A DNA stretch of 64,000 nucleotides, taken from NCBI GenBank assembly GCA_048267305.1, contig JBLWXT010000016.1, forward strand, positions 1 through 64,000, in the 5' to 3' direction. The first letter of the stretch is position 1. The number at the start of each line of letters is the position of its first letter. The position numbers and the translations under genes were made by a program. Positions 8,795-16,731 of the stretch are shown in pieces. Origin of the DNA: Owenweeksia sp048267305 (lineage in GTDB: Bacteria > Bacteroidota > Bacteroidia > Flavobacteriales > Schleiferiaceae). The notes beneath the pieces were generated by a model. The model did not search any database. It was not told the DNA's origin and saw only the letters and a list, made by a program, of their open reading frames with translations.

Positions 8795-9583
8795 TTACTT
8801 CAACTTGTTAAATAGAAGTTCGGCTGCCAGTTGAGAAGAGGCAGGGTTTTGACCGGTAATCAAATTACCATCTTCCACCACATTTACACTCCAATTGTCT
8901 TTTTTGGAATAAACGCCTCCGTTGTTTTTTAGCATATCCTCTACCAAAAATGGAACAACGCTGGTTAACTGCACTGCTTCTTCTTCGGTATTGGTGAAGC
9001 CGGTTACCTTTTTGCCTTTTACCAGTGGCTCTCCATCGGTATTTTTAACGCCTTTTAAAGCAGCCGGGGCATGGCATACAAAAGCCATGGGTTTGTTTTG
9101 CTTATTGAAAGCTTCTATCAAGGCAATGGAAGTTTCATCCTCAGCCAAATCCCATAATGGGCCATGGCCACCTGGGTAAAAAACCGCATCAAAATCTTCG
9201 GCCTTTATATCTTCCAGCTTCAGTGTATTATTAACAACCTGCTGTGTTGCCTCATCCTTATTAAAGCGTTCAGTAGCTTCGGTTTGGTTACCCTCAGCGT
9301 TACTTCTAGGGTCTATCGGGGCTTTTCCTCCTTTAGGAGATACAACGGTTATTTTTACTCCCTTATCAAGTAAGGTGTAATAGGGCGCGGCAAATTCCTC
9401 AACCCAAAAACCTGTTTTTTCGCCTGTTTCCCCCAATTGGTCATGAGAGGTTAGTACAAACAACACGTTCAACTGTTTTTCAGTTTTCTCTTCACTCTTT
9501 TCTACTTGTGTATTGGAGCTTTGGGTACATGCAACCGAACCAACGGCACTAAGTGCCAAAAACAATAATTTGATCTTTTTCAT
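8795..9583 (-). CDS. DJ-1/PfpI family lipoprotein (Hsp31/glyoxalase III-like)
   Basis: 262 aa. The N-terminus is a lipoprotein signal peptide with lipobox GSVAC, lipidated Cys19. The DJ-1/PfpI domain spans ~38-260, with acidic residues E62/E63 in WVEEF and the nucleophile-elbow Cys170-His171 in AFVCHAPAAL. The family includes glyoxalase III/chaperone Hsp31 proteins acting on methylglyoxal or glycated targets. Those enzymes are mostly cytoplasmic, so an exported lipid-anchored form is notable. It is the last gene of a four-gene operon, 9 bases after the aldehyde reductase, followed by a strong terminator. A role in reactive-aldehyde defence is inferred from family plus neighbours. Confidence 0.85.
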   Translation of the reverse strand: MKKIKLLFLALSAVGSVACTQSSNTQVEKSEEKTEKQLNVLFVLTSHDQLGETGEKTGFWVEEFAAPYYTLLDKGVKITVVSPKGGKAPIDPRSNAEGNQTEATERFNKDEATQQVVNNTLKLEDIKAEDFDAVFYPGGHGPLWDLAEDETSIALIEAFNKQNKPMAFVCHAPAALKGVKNTDGEPLVKGKKVTGFTNTEEEAVQLTSVVPFLVEDMLKNNGGVYSKKDNWSVNVVEDGNLITGQNPASSQLAAELLFNKLK

Positions 9584-9592
9584 TTTCTAGTT

Positions 9593-10753
9593 TTAATAGG
9601 ACATTTTTACAATCTCTTCCACATTTTCTGGTTTGAGGTTTTTATGCTCCCCAAGGCCTTCCCAGCCTCGTTCTCTAAATCTCTTTGAGATTTCCTCAGC
9701 TGTACCTTCATACCCAGCGATATATTGCGAAAGTTTGGTGTCAATTCCCAGCTCGTTAAAAAAAGTTTCTGTTCTCTTTATGGCAGCATGGGCTTTATCC
9801 TCGGTAGATCCTTCAGTAATATTCCAAACACGCTCAGCATATTGCGCCAGTTTTTCCTTCTTCGATTCAAAATTGAACAGGTAATGACTGGGCGCTATTA
9901 TAGCCAGGGTTCTTGCGTGATCTATACCATAAAGAGCGGTAAGTTCGTGCCCCATTGCATGTATGGCCCAATCTGTAGGCACTCCTTTTTGGATCAGTCC
10001 ATTCAGAGCCATTGTACAACTCCACATAAAATTAGAGGCAGCTGTATAATCCGTCTGGTTTTTCAAAATCTTTGGAGCCACTTCTATCAGTGTTTGCAGA
10101 ATGCTTTCGGCAAACCTATCCTGAAGATATGCTCCGGCAGGGTAGGTTAGGTATTGTTCCAACACATGCGTAAAGGCATCTGTAATTCCGTTGGCCAATT
10201 GCCTTTGCGGGATAGATTGGATTACCTGAGGATCGAGAACCGAGAACATGGGGAATAATCCTGCGCCACCCATAGTCCGTTTTTCTTTGGTGTCTTCCCG
10301 GGTAATTACTGCTCCAGAGTTCATTTCAGATCCTGTAGCCGGCAGGGTTAATACGGTACCAAATGGCATCCCTTTTAATGTTGGGATATTATTGGCTAGT
10401 ATCTCCCAGGGATTATCTCCTTTATAAAGAGCAGCAGCAGAAAGGAATTTTGTTCCGTCAATAACAGAACCGCCTCCTACAGCTAATAAATAGGTGATGT
10501 TTTCCTCCTTAATCACCTTTAACGCCTTTAGTAGCACAGCGTATTCCGGGTTTGCCGGAATACCACCAAACTCCACCACCTCATGGTTTTGCAGCGCATT
10601 TTTTACCTGCTCGTAAATGCCATTCTTTTTAATGCTTCCTCCGCCATACAGCATCAGCACTTTGGCATCTTTAGGAATCTCGTTTTTGATATTATCTATC
10701 TGACCTTTACCAAATAGTATTTTGGTAGGGTTCTTAAATTCAAAATTGTTCAT
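9593..10753 (-). CDS. yqhD: YqhD-like iron-containing alcohol dehydrogenase / aldehyde reductase
   Basis: 386 aa, normal for the family. The nucleotide-binding part has YGGGS (36-40) and VGGGSVID (92-99). Metal ligands expected in YqhD/BDH-type enzymes are all present: Asp192 and His196 in TDAFTHVLEQ, His265 in IHAMGHE, and His279 in GIDHARTL. YqhD uses NADPH to reduce short-chain and lipid-derived toxic aldehydes; the GGGS motif is usual for the NADP-dependent butanol dehydrogenase/YqhD group. It follows the MDR reductase gene by 16 bases and precedes the DJ-1 gene by 9, under the same TetR-controlled promoter. Confidence 0.88.
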   Translation of the reverse strand: MNNFEFKNPTKILFGKGQIDNIKNEIPKDAKVLMLYGGGSIKKNGIYEQVKNALQNHEVVEFGGIPANPEYAVLLKALKVIKEENITYLLAVGGGSVIDGTKFLSAAALYKGDNPWEILANNIPTLKGMPFGTVLTLPATGSEMNSGAVITREDTKEKRTMGGAGLFPMFSVLDPQVIQSIPQRQLANGITDAFTHVLEQYLTYPAGAYLQDRFAESILQTLIEVAPKILKNQTDYTAASNFMWSCTMALNGLIQKGVPTDWAIHAMGHELTALYGIDHARTLAIIAPSHYLFNFESKKEKLAQYAERVWNITEGSTEDKAHAAIKRTETFFNELGIDTKLSQYIAGYEGTAEEISKRFRERGWEGLGEHKNLKPENVEEIVKMSY

Positions 10754-10769
10754 GTGCGCTTTTATTGAT

Positions 10770-11780
10770 TTAAAGTTTTACCACCATTTTTCCTTTGTTC
10801 TTTCCTTCAAAAAGATCTAAAAAGGCCTGGGGTATATTTTCAAATCCTTCCTTAATAGTTTCGGTATAGCTCAACTTTTCCTGTTGCAACCACTCTACCA
10901 ATTGCTTCATACCATCAGCATGTTTGTCTGCAAAATCAGAAACTATAAAGCCTTGCATAGAAGAACTATTCTTTACCAGAAATGGCTGAACGCTTATACC
11001 TTTTGGCGCTTCGGTGCTGTTGTATACCGAAATTGCTCCACAGATAATGGTTCTTGAAAACTTATTAATATTGAAGAGTACAGCATCGGAGATTTCACCG
11101 CCAACATTATCAAAATAAATATCTACACCATCCGGGCAGGCTTTAGCAATAGCTTTAGCCATATTATCAGTGGTTTTGTAATTGATGCCTTCATCAAAAC
11201 CAAATTCGGATTTCAGCATTTCCACCTTTTCATCGGTTCCGGCAATACCCACTACGCGCAAGCCCAAAATTTTACCAATTTGCCCCACCACGCTTCCTAC
11301 AGCTCCTGCTGCTCCGGAAACAAGAAGTGTTTCACCTTTTTTAGGTTTTCCAATTTCCGTTAGGCCGTGATAGGCGGTAAGCCCTGTCATACCCAATATG
11401 CCGAGATACGCAGAAAGTGGTGCTTTTTCAGGATCTACCCTGGTAAGTCCATTGGCTTTTGCTACCTGTGTTTCCTTCCACTGCAGTGCACCAACTACAT
11501 AATCTCCTTTGCTAAAATCATTGCTTTTAGATTCTATTACTTCAGCAATAGCGCCTGAAGCAATGGGCTTGTTAAGCTCAAAGGGGGGAACATAAGAAGG
11601 GGCATCACTCATACGCCCTCTTAAATAGGGATCTACAGAAACATATTTGGTACTAAGTAATACTTCGCCATCCTGCAGTTCAGAAACCAGGGCGGTGGTA
11701 AAATCGAAATCTGTTAACTCAGGCTTTCCTTTGGGCCTGTTTTTTAAATTTATCGTTCTTGTGGTATTCATATTTTTCAT
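10770..11780 (-). CDS. Zinc-independent MDR oxidoreductase (CurA / alkenal reductase-like)
   Basis: 336 aa. The opening KNRPKGKPELTDF and the segment LLSTKYVSVDPYLRGRMSD are hallmarks of the leukotriene-B4 12-hydroxydehydrogenase/prostaglandin reductase/CurA branch. Rossmann motif is VSGAAGAVGSVVGQIGK (near 155), with YFDNVGG further on. These enzymes use NADPH to reduce the C=C bond of alpha,beta-unsaturated carbonyls. Zinc-ligand cysteines are absent, as expected. It directly follows tetR with one base between stop and start, in one operon with the aldehyde reductase and DJ-1 protein. Confidence 0.87.
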   Translation of the reverse strand: MKNMNTTRTINLKNRPKGKPELTDFDFTTALVSELQDGEVLLSTKYVSVDPYLRGRMSDAPSYVPPFELNKPIASGAIAEVIESKSNDFSKGDYVVGALQWKETQVAKANGLTRVDPEKAPLSAYLGILGMTGLTAYHGLTEIGKPKKGETLLVSGAAGAVGSVVGQIGKILGLRVVGIAGTDEKVEMLKSEFGFDEGINYKTTDNMAKAIAKACPDGVDIYFDNVGGEISDAVLFNINKFSRTIICGAISVYNSTEAPKGISVQPFLVKNSSSMQGFIVSDFADKHADGMKQLVEWLQQEKLSYTETIKEGFENIPQAFLDLFEGKNKGKMVVKL

Positions 11781-11781
11781 A

Positions 11782-12360
11782 TTAAATTTTTATACTGTTC
11801 CATGCCATTATATAGGCTTCATTTACATGTACTTGCGTTAACTCAATAAGTTCACGTTGTTGCATATTCATTAAAAATGCGATTGGGTAAATGCTGAATG
11901 CATAAAGCATGTAAAGAGAAACCGGTTTTATAATTCCCTCATTTTGTCCACGTTCCCAAAGGTCCAGAAGCGGGCGTAAATGTTTTAGCCCCTCCATTCT
12001 ACTGGCTTCGTCTACCATTGGTGTATTATCGCATTGCGATAAAAACATAGCCTCTTCCACTTCCTTTAATTTGAACTCAGCAATGTTCTTCCATATCATT
12101 TCAAAGCCTTTTTCTACCGAAAGGTTTTCCTGGTAATCCTTAAAGGCAAATTGGGTAAAGGCGGCCTTCACTTCAATGTAGACTTGATTAATCATGTCTT
12201 GCTTGTTTTCAAAATAGAGATAGATGGTTCCCGGAGAAACTCCTGCCATCTTGGCGATTTTGGACATAGGCGCTGCGTGAAAACCATTGTTGTTTACAAG
12301 GTTTATGGTAGCCTTTACCAAGGCGTCTCTCTTAATCTGGCTCTTTAGTATTGTGCTCAT
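11782..12360 (-). CDS. TetR family transcriptional regulator
   Basis: 192 aa. Residues ~10-55 form the TetR helix-turn-helix: ALVKATINLVNNNGF, then MSKIAKMAGVSPGTIYLYF, then ENKQDMINQVY. The C-terminal helical ligand domain is of usual length. It is the first gene of an operon with MDR reductase, YqhD-like reductase and DJ-1 lipoprotein. A perfect palindrome (12392-12405) lies just upstream beside a -7 element, suggesting autoregulation and derepression by an electrophile or aldehyde. The inducer is inferred from the operon, not from the protein. Confidence 0.88.
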   Translation of the reverse strand: MSTILKSQIKRDALVKATINLVNNNGFHAAPMSKIAKMAGVSPGTIYLYFENKQDMINQVYIEVKAAFTQFAFKDYQENLSVEKGFEMIWKNIAEFKLKEVEEAMFLSQCDNTPMVDEASRMEGLKHLRPLLDLWERGQNEGIIKPVSLYMLYAFSIYPIAFLMNMQQRELIELTQVHVNEAYIMAWNSIKI

Positions 12361-12378
12361 GCCGTTCTAATTCTGATG

Positions 12379-12386
12379 CAAAGATA
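12379..12386 (-). promoter_or_regulatory. Promoter -7 element of the tetR operon
   Basis: Minus strand reads TATCTTTG, an exact match to the Bacteroidota primary-sigma -7 consensus TAnnTTTG, 19 bases upstream of the tetR start codon. A TTG triplet further upstream (complement of 12416-12418) is a weak candidate for the -33 box, with long spacing. Confidence 0.65.
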
Positions 12387-12391
12387 TAAAA

Positions 12392-12405
12392 AATGAACGT
12401 TCATT
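12392..12405. promoter_or_regulatory. Palindromic TetR operator
   Basis: AATGAACGTTCATT is a perfect 14-bp palindrome lying between the -7 element and the expected -33 region of the tetR operon. TetR-family operators are usually palindromes of this size and placement, so it most likely binds the adjacent regulator. Binding is inferred. Confidence 0.75.
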
Positions 12406-12557
12406 CATTTTTTAACAAGGGTTTAACGATTCATTCCCTTATAGGCATGGGCTGTGTTCCTTTAAGGCAAGCAAGCGTATTTACCCGGGCAGTCTTGTTT
12501 TAGGCTGTATTATGTTTAGGGATTACTAAGGGGCGCTCTACCTGGGCTATCACCATT

Positions 12558-12995
12558 TTAATCAACACTTAGCCTTTTTGCCTCTTCAATGATTTTTAGC
12601 CAATCCATATCAGATTTGACCTTGATTTTGAGAATTGCGTATAACTTTTCATCAGACAAGTACATAATAGTGATTTGATGAAAAGGTGACATATAGTTGT
12701 CCCTTGAAGAAAAACTAACGGACTCTACCTTGTCCTTAGAAAAGGTGGTTTTTTTCTTTTTTGATAAAAGATTAACCTGATAGTGAAATGTGAAGGTGCT
12801 ATCTGCTAATTCCCATTCCAGAAGGTACTTTTCCTCTTTCACCAAACTCCAACCGATAAAAAGCCCCAATAGTATTATAAAGTATAGCAGAGCATTGTAT
12901 AGCGGCAATGAATCATAGGCTGCTAAGGCCAGAGTAAAAACAATTGCCCCGAAGAAACTTCTATAAAGTTTATCTTTTAGAATGTCCTTTTTCAT
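12558..12995 (-). CDS. Two-helix membrane protein, YcxB-like
   Basis: 145 aa. Two adjacent hydrophobic helices (~13-30 and 33-50) are followed by a beta-rich cytoplasmic domain containing LEWELADSTFTFHYQVNLLS and the stretch FSKDKVESVSFSSRDN. This organisation resembles YcxB/bPH-like proteins. No catalytic motif, function unknown. It is monocistronic on the minus strand. Confidence 0.55.
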   Translation of the reverse strand: MKKDILKDKLYRSFFGAIVFTLALAAYDSLPLYNALLYFIILLGLFIGWSLVKEEKYLLEWELADSTFTFHYQVNLLSKKKKTTFSKDKVESVSFSSRDNYMSPFHQITIMYLSDEKLYAILKIKVKSDMDWLKIIEEAKRLSVD

Positions 12996-13157
12996 TTATA
13001 GAAGTTTTTGAATCTACTTTCAGAGATGTGTTGTTTTTGCATTTTAGTTTGGATCAAGGGTAACGTTTTGGCCAAACCCCATCGCGTTTAGTGCTGTGTA
13101 AATTAACATCTTCCAACCAGTGCATTAGCTAATGTAATTTTCAAATCCGTAGCTCCT

Positions 13158-13598
13158 TTAGCAGGAACATGACATTAGGATTAATATCTTCTTTTCCTTA
13201 AGCTGCTTTACTTTTTCAGAGATTTTATTAGAAATGATAGCTTTATCCTCATCCGAGTACTTAGCATGGTTGATATGAGATTCGTTTTCCTCATTAATAG
13301 CTTTTTTGAGCTCATTCATTAATTTCTCAGCAACATCAGTTGGCTGCTGATAGTGAATTGCCGTGTACTCACAAAGTTCGGTTCCTCCAAGCTGGTCAGT
13401 TTTAGTAGCTGCTCTCATCCATTGCTTGTCTATCGGTTTAAGGTTAGTAATAATGGAAGTGCCAACTCCACAAATCGTTAAACTTTTCACCTCACCCTGC
13501 GTGTTTTCAATTTCAGCCTCAACACAATAACAAGTGCCCATATCAGCAAAACACAATGTGGAAGTTGAGATTAGGAGTAGTAGGAGAATGGTTTTCAT
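13158..13598 (-). CDS. Small secreted hypothetical protein, Cys-rich
   Basis: 146 aa. Signal peptide MKTILLLLLISTSTLCFA. The mature protein has cysteines in GTCYCVEAE, LTICGVG, TELCEYT and the terminal MSCSC, suggesting periplasmic disulfides. The C-terminal third is a charged helix. Not recognised. Confidence 0.5.
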   Translation of the reverse strand: MKTILLLLLISTSTLCFADMGTCYCVEAEIENTQGEVKSLTICGVGTSIITNLKPIDKQWMRAATKTDQLGGTELCEYTAIHYQQPTDVAEKLMNELKKAINEENESHINHAKYSDEDKAIISNKISEKVKQLKEKKILILMSCSC

Positions 13599-13733
13599 GA
13601 GGCTTTTGTTACGGCCAGCGGATTAGCCATACGCAGAGTCCCTAAGGGCATTGGGTATTCGTTTTGTCGGCACCAGTAATTATTAATTTTCTGTCCAAGG
13701 TTCTTTTCTTTTTTGGCCAAAAATTTTGCTTCT

Positions 13734-14231
13734 CTAAAATGTCGCTCCTATATCTCTGAACATTTCAATAGTGTTTAGGTACCTAACCCCAAGAGCATCA
13801 CAACTATCTGGAATTTTAATAATATTCAATTTGTTCGGACTACTGACCTCTTGGGTCACTAAGGTTCTATTTGCTGAATCGGCAAGTCCATATGCAACTA
13901 AAAATGCATCAGCACGGTCAGCATCCATGAAATCATTCAATGCACTTTGCATATATGGAGGAATACGGGTTGGAGCCCACGTTACAACAGTAGTATACTC
14001 TGCGATTACTGAAGAAGAATCTTTGAAGAAATCTTGTGGCAAGTTTGCCCGACACCAGGCTTCCAATGCATCATTATTGTCGTAGAGCTCATCTCTCACT
14101 TTGTCTATACTCACCACTAAACCCGAATCAGCTAACTCTTTTAGTCTTAACCAAAAGCCTTGAGCTACGTCTAGTGGATAGGTGCTTCGGTGAGCTTGAA
14201 TGAAGAAATTACTATCTAGAACGTACTCCAC
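13734..14231 (-). CDS. DUF4411 PIN-like domain protein (putative toxin)
   Basis: 165 aa. It begins MEYVLDSNFFIQAHRSTYPLD, with the first PIN-type acidic residue in LDSN; further acidic residues fall in KVRDELYD and in the segment DADRADAFLVAYGLAD, followed by TLVTQE. That is the arrangement of DUF4411 proteins, a PIN-nuclease-like family. The gene starts 11 bases after the stop of an XRE/ImmA-IrrE gene, an arrangement met in predicted toxin-antitoxin or stress modules. RNase activity is predicted, not shown. Confidence 0.78.
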   Translation of the reverse strand: MEYVLDSNFFIQAHRSTYPLDVAQGFWLRLKELADSGLVVSIDKVRDELYDNNDALEAWCRANLPQDFFKDSSSVIAEYTTVVTWAPTRIPPYMQSALNDFMDADRADAFLVAYGLADSANRTLVTQEVSSPNKLNIIKIPDSCDALGVRYLNTIEMFRDIGATF

Positions 14232-14242
14232 TTCTCATATTG

Positions 14243-15370
14243 TTAAAGTTGAGTCTCTAAGAACTTAGAGAAGGTATCTCCTTTCAGATTGGTTAGGCGA
14301 TAAGCATCTCTGTATAAAAGCTGACCAGTATTAAGTGCATTGCGAACATGTGCTGCAAAACTTAGGCTTACCCGCCAGTTGGCTGTTGCAAAAAAGTCAC
14401 CTCCATTGCCTTGGTTTTCTTTCTTAATAAATTCTCTTTGACTGTATTCATTGTAAAATGTGAAGAATTCATTCTTAGTTATTGCTCCCAGATCCAATGC
14501 TCTTCTTGCAACAACTATCTCACTTACTTTGAAGTGTCTGGCAATGGCCTGATAGCCTTTTTGTGGAGTATACATTTCAAGAAATGCTTTCTGTGGAACC
14601 AAAAACTCAGCAGCTACTTTGTCACACAAAATCTCGATAGGATCATTTGCTGGAAGAAAGTTCTTAAAGTCAAATCCAGCACTCTCACCAGTCCATATAT
14701 GCGCAAGTTCATGAACAAGTGTAAACATCTGAGCAGATTTCCAATCAGAGTTGTTTACAAACATGAAAGGAGCAATGTTATCAACCAAAACGAAGCCTCT
14801 ACATTCTTCTACAGGAATAGGACGATGGGTATTGTTTTCAACTACACCATTGAATACCACCACTACACCTATGCTTTCAATCGTCTTAGATAAATGCTTT
14901 CTTGCTTCATCCCATGTTGCAAATCGACTAGCCCAATGCTCATCAAGCTTTAGCTCTTTCCGAATATCGGCTACAATAGTCTGGGCATCAGAGTTTCCAT
15001 CAAATCTGCCAACATAGTCAAGCTCCCTGAACTCGTTTTCCTTGAGGTAGTCTTTCAACCATTCTTGGCGTTGACGAATATTTAGGATTGTGTCGTAGAC
15101 ATTGATATGAATCTGATCACTATCTCCACCATTGCTTCTGAAATATGGAATAGGTAACTCTTCGGTAGGCGGCTCTGGAAGAAATAAGTAGCCAAAAGGG
15201 AGATAGACTTTTTTAGAAAAGCTTTCCAACTGCTTGACTGTAGGTTGCTTTTCTCCTTCAATCCATTCTACGACTTTAGGGTTTTTTTCGGCAAATTCAG
15301 GCAGGTCAAACCCCGCTCGAGCAATAGCCCAAGTCAGCATTTCGGGTCGTATTTCTACTCTTGCTGCCAT
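14243..15370 (-). CDS. XRE-type helix-turn-helix plus ImmA/IrrE metallopeptidase
   Basis: 375 aa. Residues ~8-60 form a degenerate HTH (MLTWAIARAGFDLPEFAEK, then VVEWIEGEKQPTVKQLESF). The middle and C-terminal part is an ImmA/IrrE (COG2856) domain with the zinc motif HELAH inside FTLVHELAHIWTGES and a downstream glutamate in EILCDKVAAEFLVP. Family members cleave repressors or antitoxins under stress. Here it lies just upstream of the DUF4411 gene and probably regulates it. The 5' position and HTH suggest it is the antitoxin or regulator partner. Confidence 0.82.
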   Translation of the reverse strand: MAARVEIRPEMLTWAIARAGFDLPEFAEKNPKVVEWIEGEKQPTVKQLESFSKKVYLPFGYLFLPEPPTEELPIPYFRSNGGDSDQIHINVYDTILNIRQRQEWLKDYLKENEFRELDYVGRFDGNSDAQTIVADIRKELKLDEHWASRFATWDEARKHLSKTIESIGVVVVFNGVVENNTHRPIPVEECRGFVLVDNIAPFMFVNNSDWKSAQMFTLVHELAHIWTGESAGFDFKNFLPANDPIEILCDKVAAEFLVPQKAFLEMYTPQKGYQAIARHFKVSEIVVARRALDLGAITKNEFFTFYNEYSQREFIKKENQGNGGDFFATANWRVSLSFAAHVRNALNTGQLLYRDAYRLTNLKGDTFSKFLETQL

Positions 15371-15527
15371 AGTGCGAAATTAGATACTTTTTAATTGGCT
15401 TATCCCATATTCCTAATGGGAGGTTAAAGCACGTTGTTTTAAACAATAGAAGTTGCCCCTCAATAAGCGATAATAGGCGAATAAAGGCATTTACAGTTAA
15501 TCACATTATAGTTAAATGCTAATCCAA

Positions 15528-15899
15528 CTATACATGCTGATCCACCAGTACGGTATTCCCATCCGGGTCCATCACCATAAAACTGGCGGGGCCTTGTGTG
15601 GTTTCATCGGCTTCGGTTTGTAGTTTAATGCCTTTGGCCTTTAAGTGTTTTTGGATGTTGCGCACATCATCAAAGCTATCCAGTTTATTGGCATTTTCAT
15701 CCCAACCGGGGTTAAAGGTGAGTATGTTGTTTTCAAACATTCCCTGGAATAAACCTATAAGGGCGTTTCCGTTTTTCATGATGAGGTAATGATGTTCCAT
15801 GCTGCCTCCAAACTGGGTAAACCCAAGGGTTTCGTAAAACTCTTTGGAGGTGTTGAGGTCTTTTACGGCAAGGCTAACGGAGAAGGCTCCTAATTTCAT
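15528..15899 (-). CDS. VOC family (glyoxalase/bleomycin resistance-like) protein
   Basis: 123 aa, one VOC domain of two beta-alpha-beta-beta-beta modules. Module 1 is FSVSLAVKDLNTSKEFYETLGF; module 2 includes DVRNIQKHLKAKGIKL and ends FMVMDPDGNTVLVDQHV. Some metal-binding positions are visible (Glu in SMEHHYLIM and the final DPDGN region), but substrate cannot be told. Monocistronic, with ~150 bases or more on each side. Confidence 0.8.
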   Translation of the reverse strand: MKLGAFSVSLAVKDLNTSKEFYETLGFTQFGGSMEHHYLIMKNGNALIGLFQGMFENNILTFNPGWDENANKLDSFDDVRNIQKHLKAKGIKLQTEADETTQGPASFMVMDPDGNTVLVDQHV

Positions 15900-16220
15900 A
15901 ATATGTGATTTTATCGTTTAAAATGCAGGGTTTAATCTTACGGCTTGGTTGATGGGAATATAGACTGCTGTAAAGCTAAAATTTATTTCTGCGTTAATTT
16001 CAGCAGTCCGCTAATCCAGGAGTAGGTTTTGACCGTAAGTAGATAAGTACACCGATTGTCATTTTATGAAACAGGTCTGTGTTTTTCTTTTGAACACCAA
16101 CTCTCGGGAGGTTTCTGAAAAGGGGCCTCCTTTTTTTGGGTAAATACATTGGTTTAAAGGTGGAGTAAGATTAGCATAGATTAGTACGTTAGAAGCATCA
16201 GTAAATTTTGGCTTTCATTT
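15900..16220. other. 321-base divergent intergenic region
   Basis: No coding frame. It separates the minus-strand VOC gene from the plus-strand CDP-archaeol-synthase-like gene and must contain both promoters. It also holds a terminator-like hairpin (16107-16137) in plus orientation although no plus-strand gene lies upstream of it. Confidence 0.5.
16107..16137 (+). terminator. Terminator-like hairpin without an upstream gene
   Basis: GGAGG at 16107-16111 can pair with CCTCC at 16126-16130, followed by seven T (16131-16137). The stem is short. It could end a small leader RNA upstream of the lipid gene pair, or be a chance structure. Confidence 0.35.
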
Positions 16221-16730
16221 ATGACAGAGCTTTTTCTCTTTATCCTTACTCCTCCGGTTATAGCAGGTATATTGCACATGCTTGTGGTTAAGGCTAATTG
16301 GTTTAGCGGGCTGGCAGAGCCAATACATAAAGGTTTGTTTGGCGTCAATAAAACCTGGCGGGGTTTGGTGGTGGTTTCCTTAGCCAATGCCTGTTTATCC
16401 GTTTTGGTAAATGTTTTTACAATTGCGATAGAAGCTGAAAATGCCTTTTGGTATGGTTTGCTATTTGGTATTGCCTATATGCTGGCTGAGCTCCCAAACT
16501 CCTGCTATAAAAGGAGCCTGGGCATAGCTCCCGGCAAAAGTTCTGAAAGTTATCCATGGCTGTTTAAGCTAGTTGATAAAGTAGATTCGGCAGCAGCCCT
16601 CAGTATTGTAGCCACCTTTATCTTCTCACTTTCGATGGAGCTGGCTTTATTGCTTTTTGTTTTAGGAAGCACCCTGCATGCCTTGTTCTCTGTCCTGCTG
16701 GTGGCAGGCTCCGTTAAAAAAAGCTTTTAA
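16221..16730 (+). CDS. CDP-archaeol synthase (CarS)-like integral membrane protein
   Basis: 169 aa with about four transmembrane helices. Motifs of the CarS/DUF46 family are present: HKGLFGVNKTWRG (compare KTxRG), AELPNSCYKRSLGIAPGKSS, and KVDSAAA in place of the usual Asp-containing DxxDS motif. CarS transfers CMP from CTP to unsaturated archaetidic acid in archaea; bacterial homologues are known but mostly uncharacterised. One base separates it from a CDP-alcohol phosphatidyltransferase, which would consume a CDP-activated lipid, so the two plausibly act in sequence. The true lipid substrate is unknown. Confidence 0.75.
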   Translation: MTELFLFILTPPVIAGILHMLVVKANWFSGLAEPIHKGLFGVNKTWRGLVVVSLANACLSVLVNVFTIAIEAENAFWYGLLFGIAYMLAELPNSCYKRSLGIAPGKSSESYPWLFKLVDKVDSAAALSIVATFIFSLSMELALLLFVLGSTLHALFSVLLVAGSVKKSF

Positions 16731-16731
16731 T

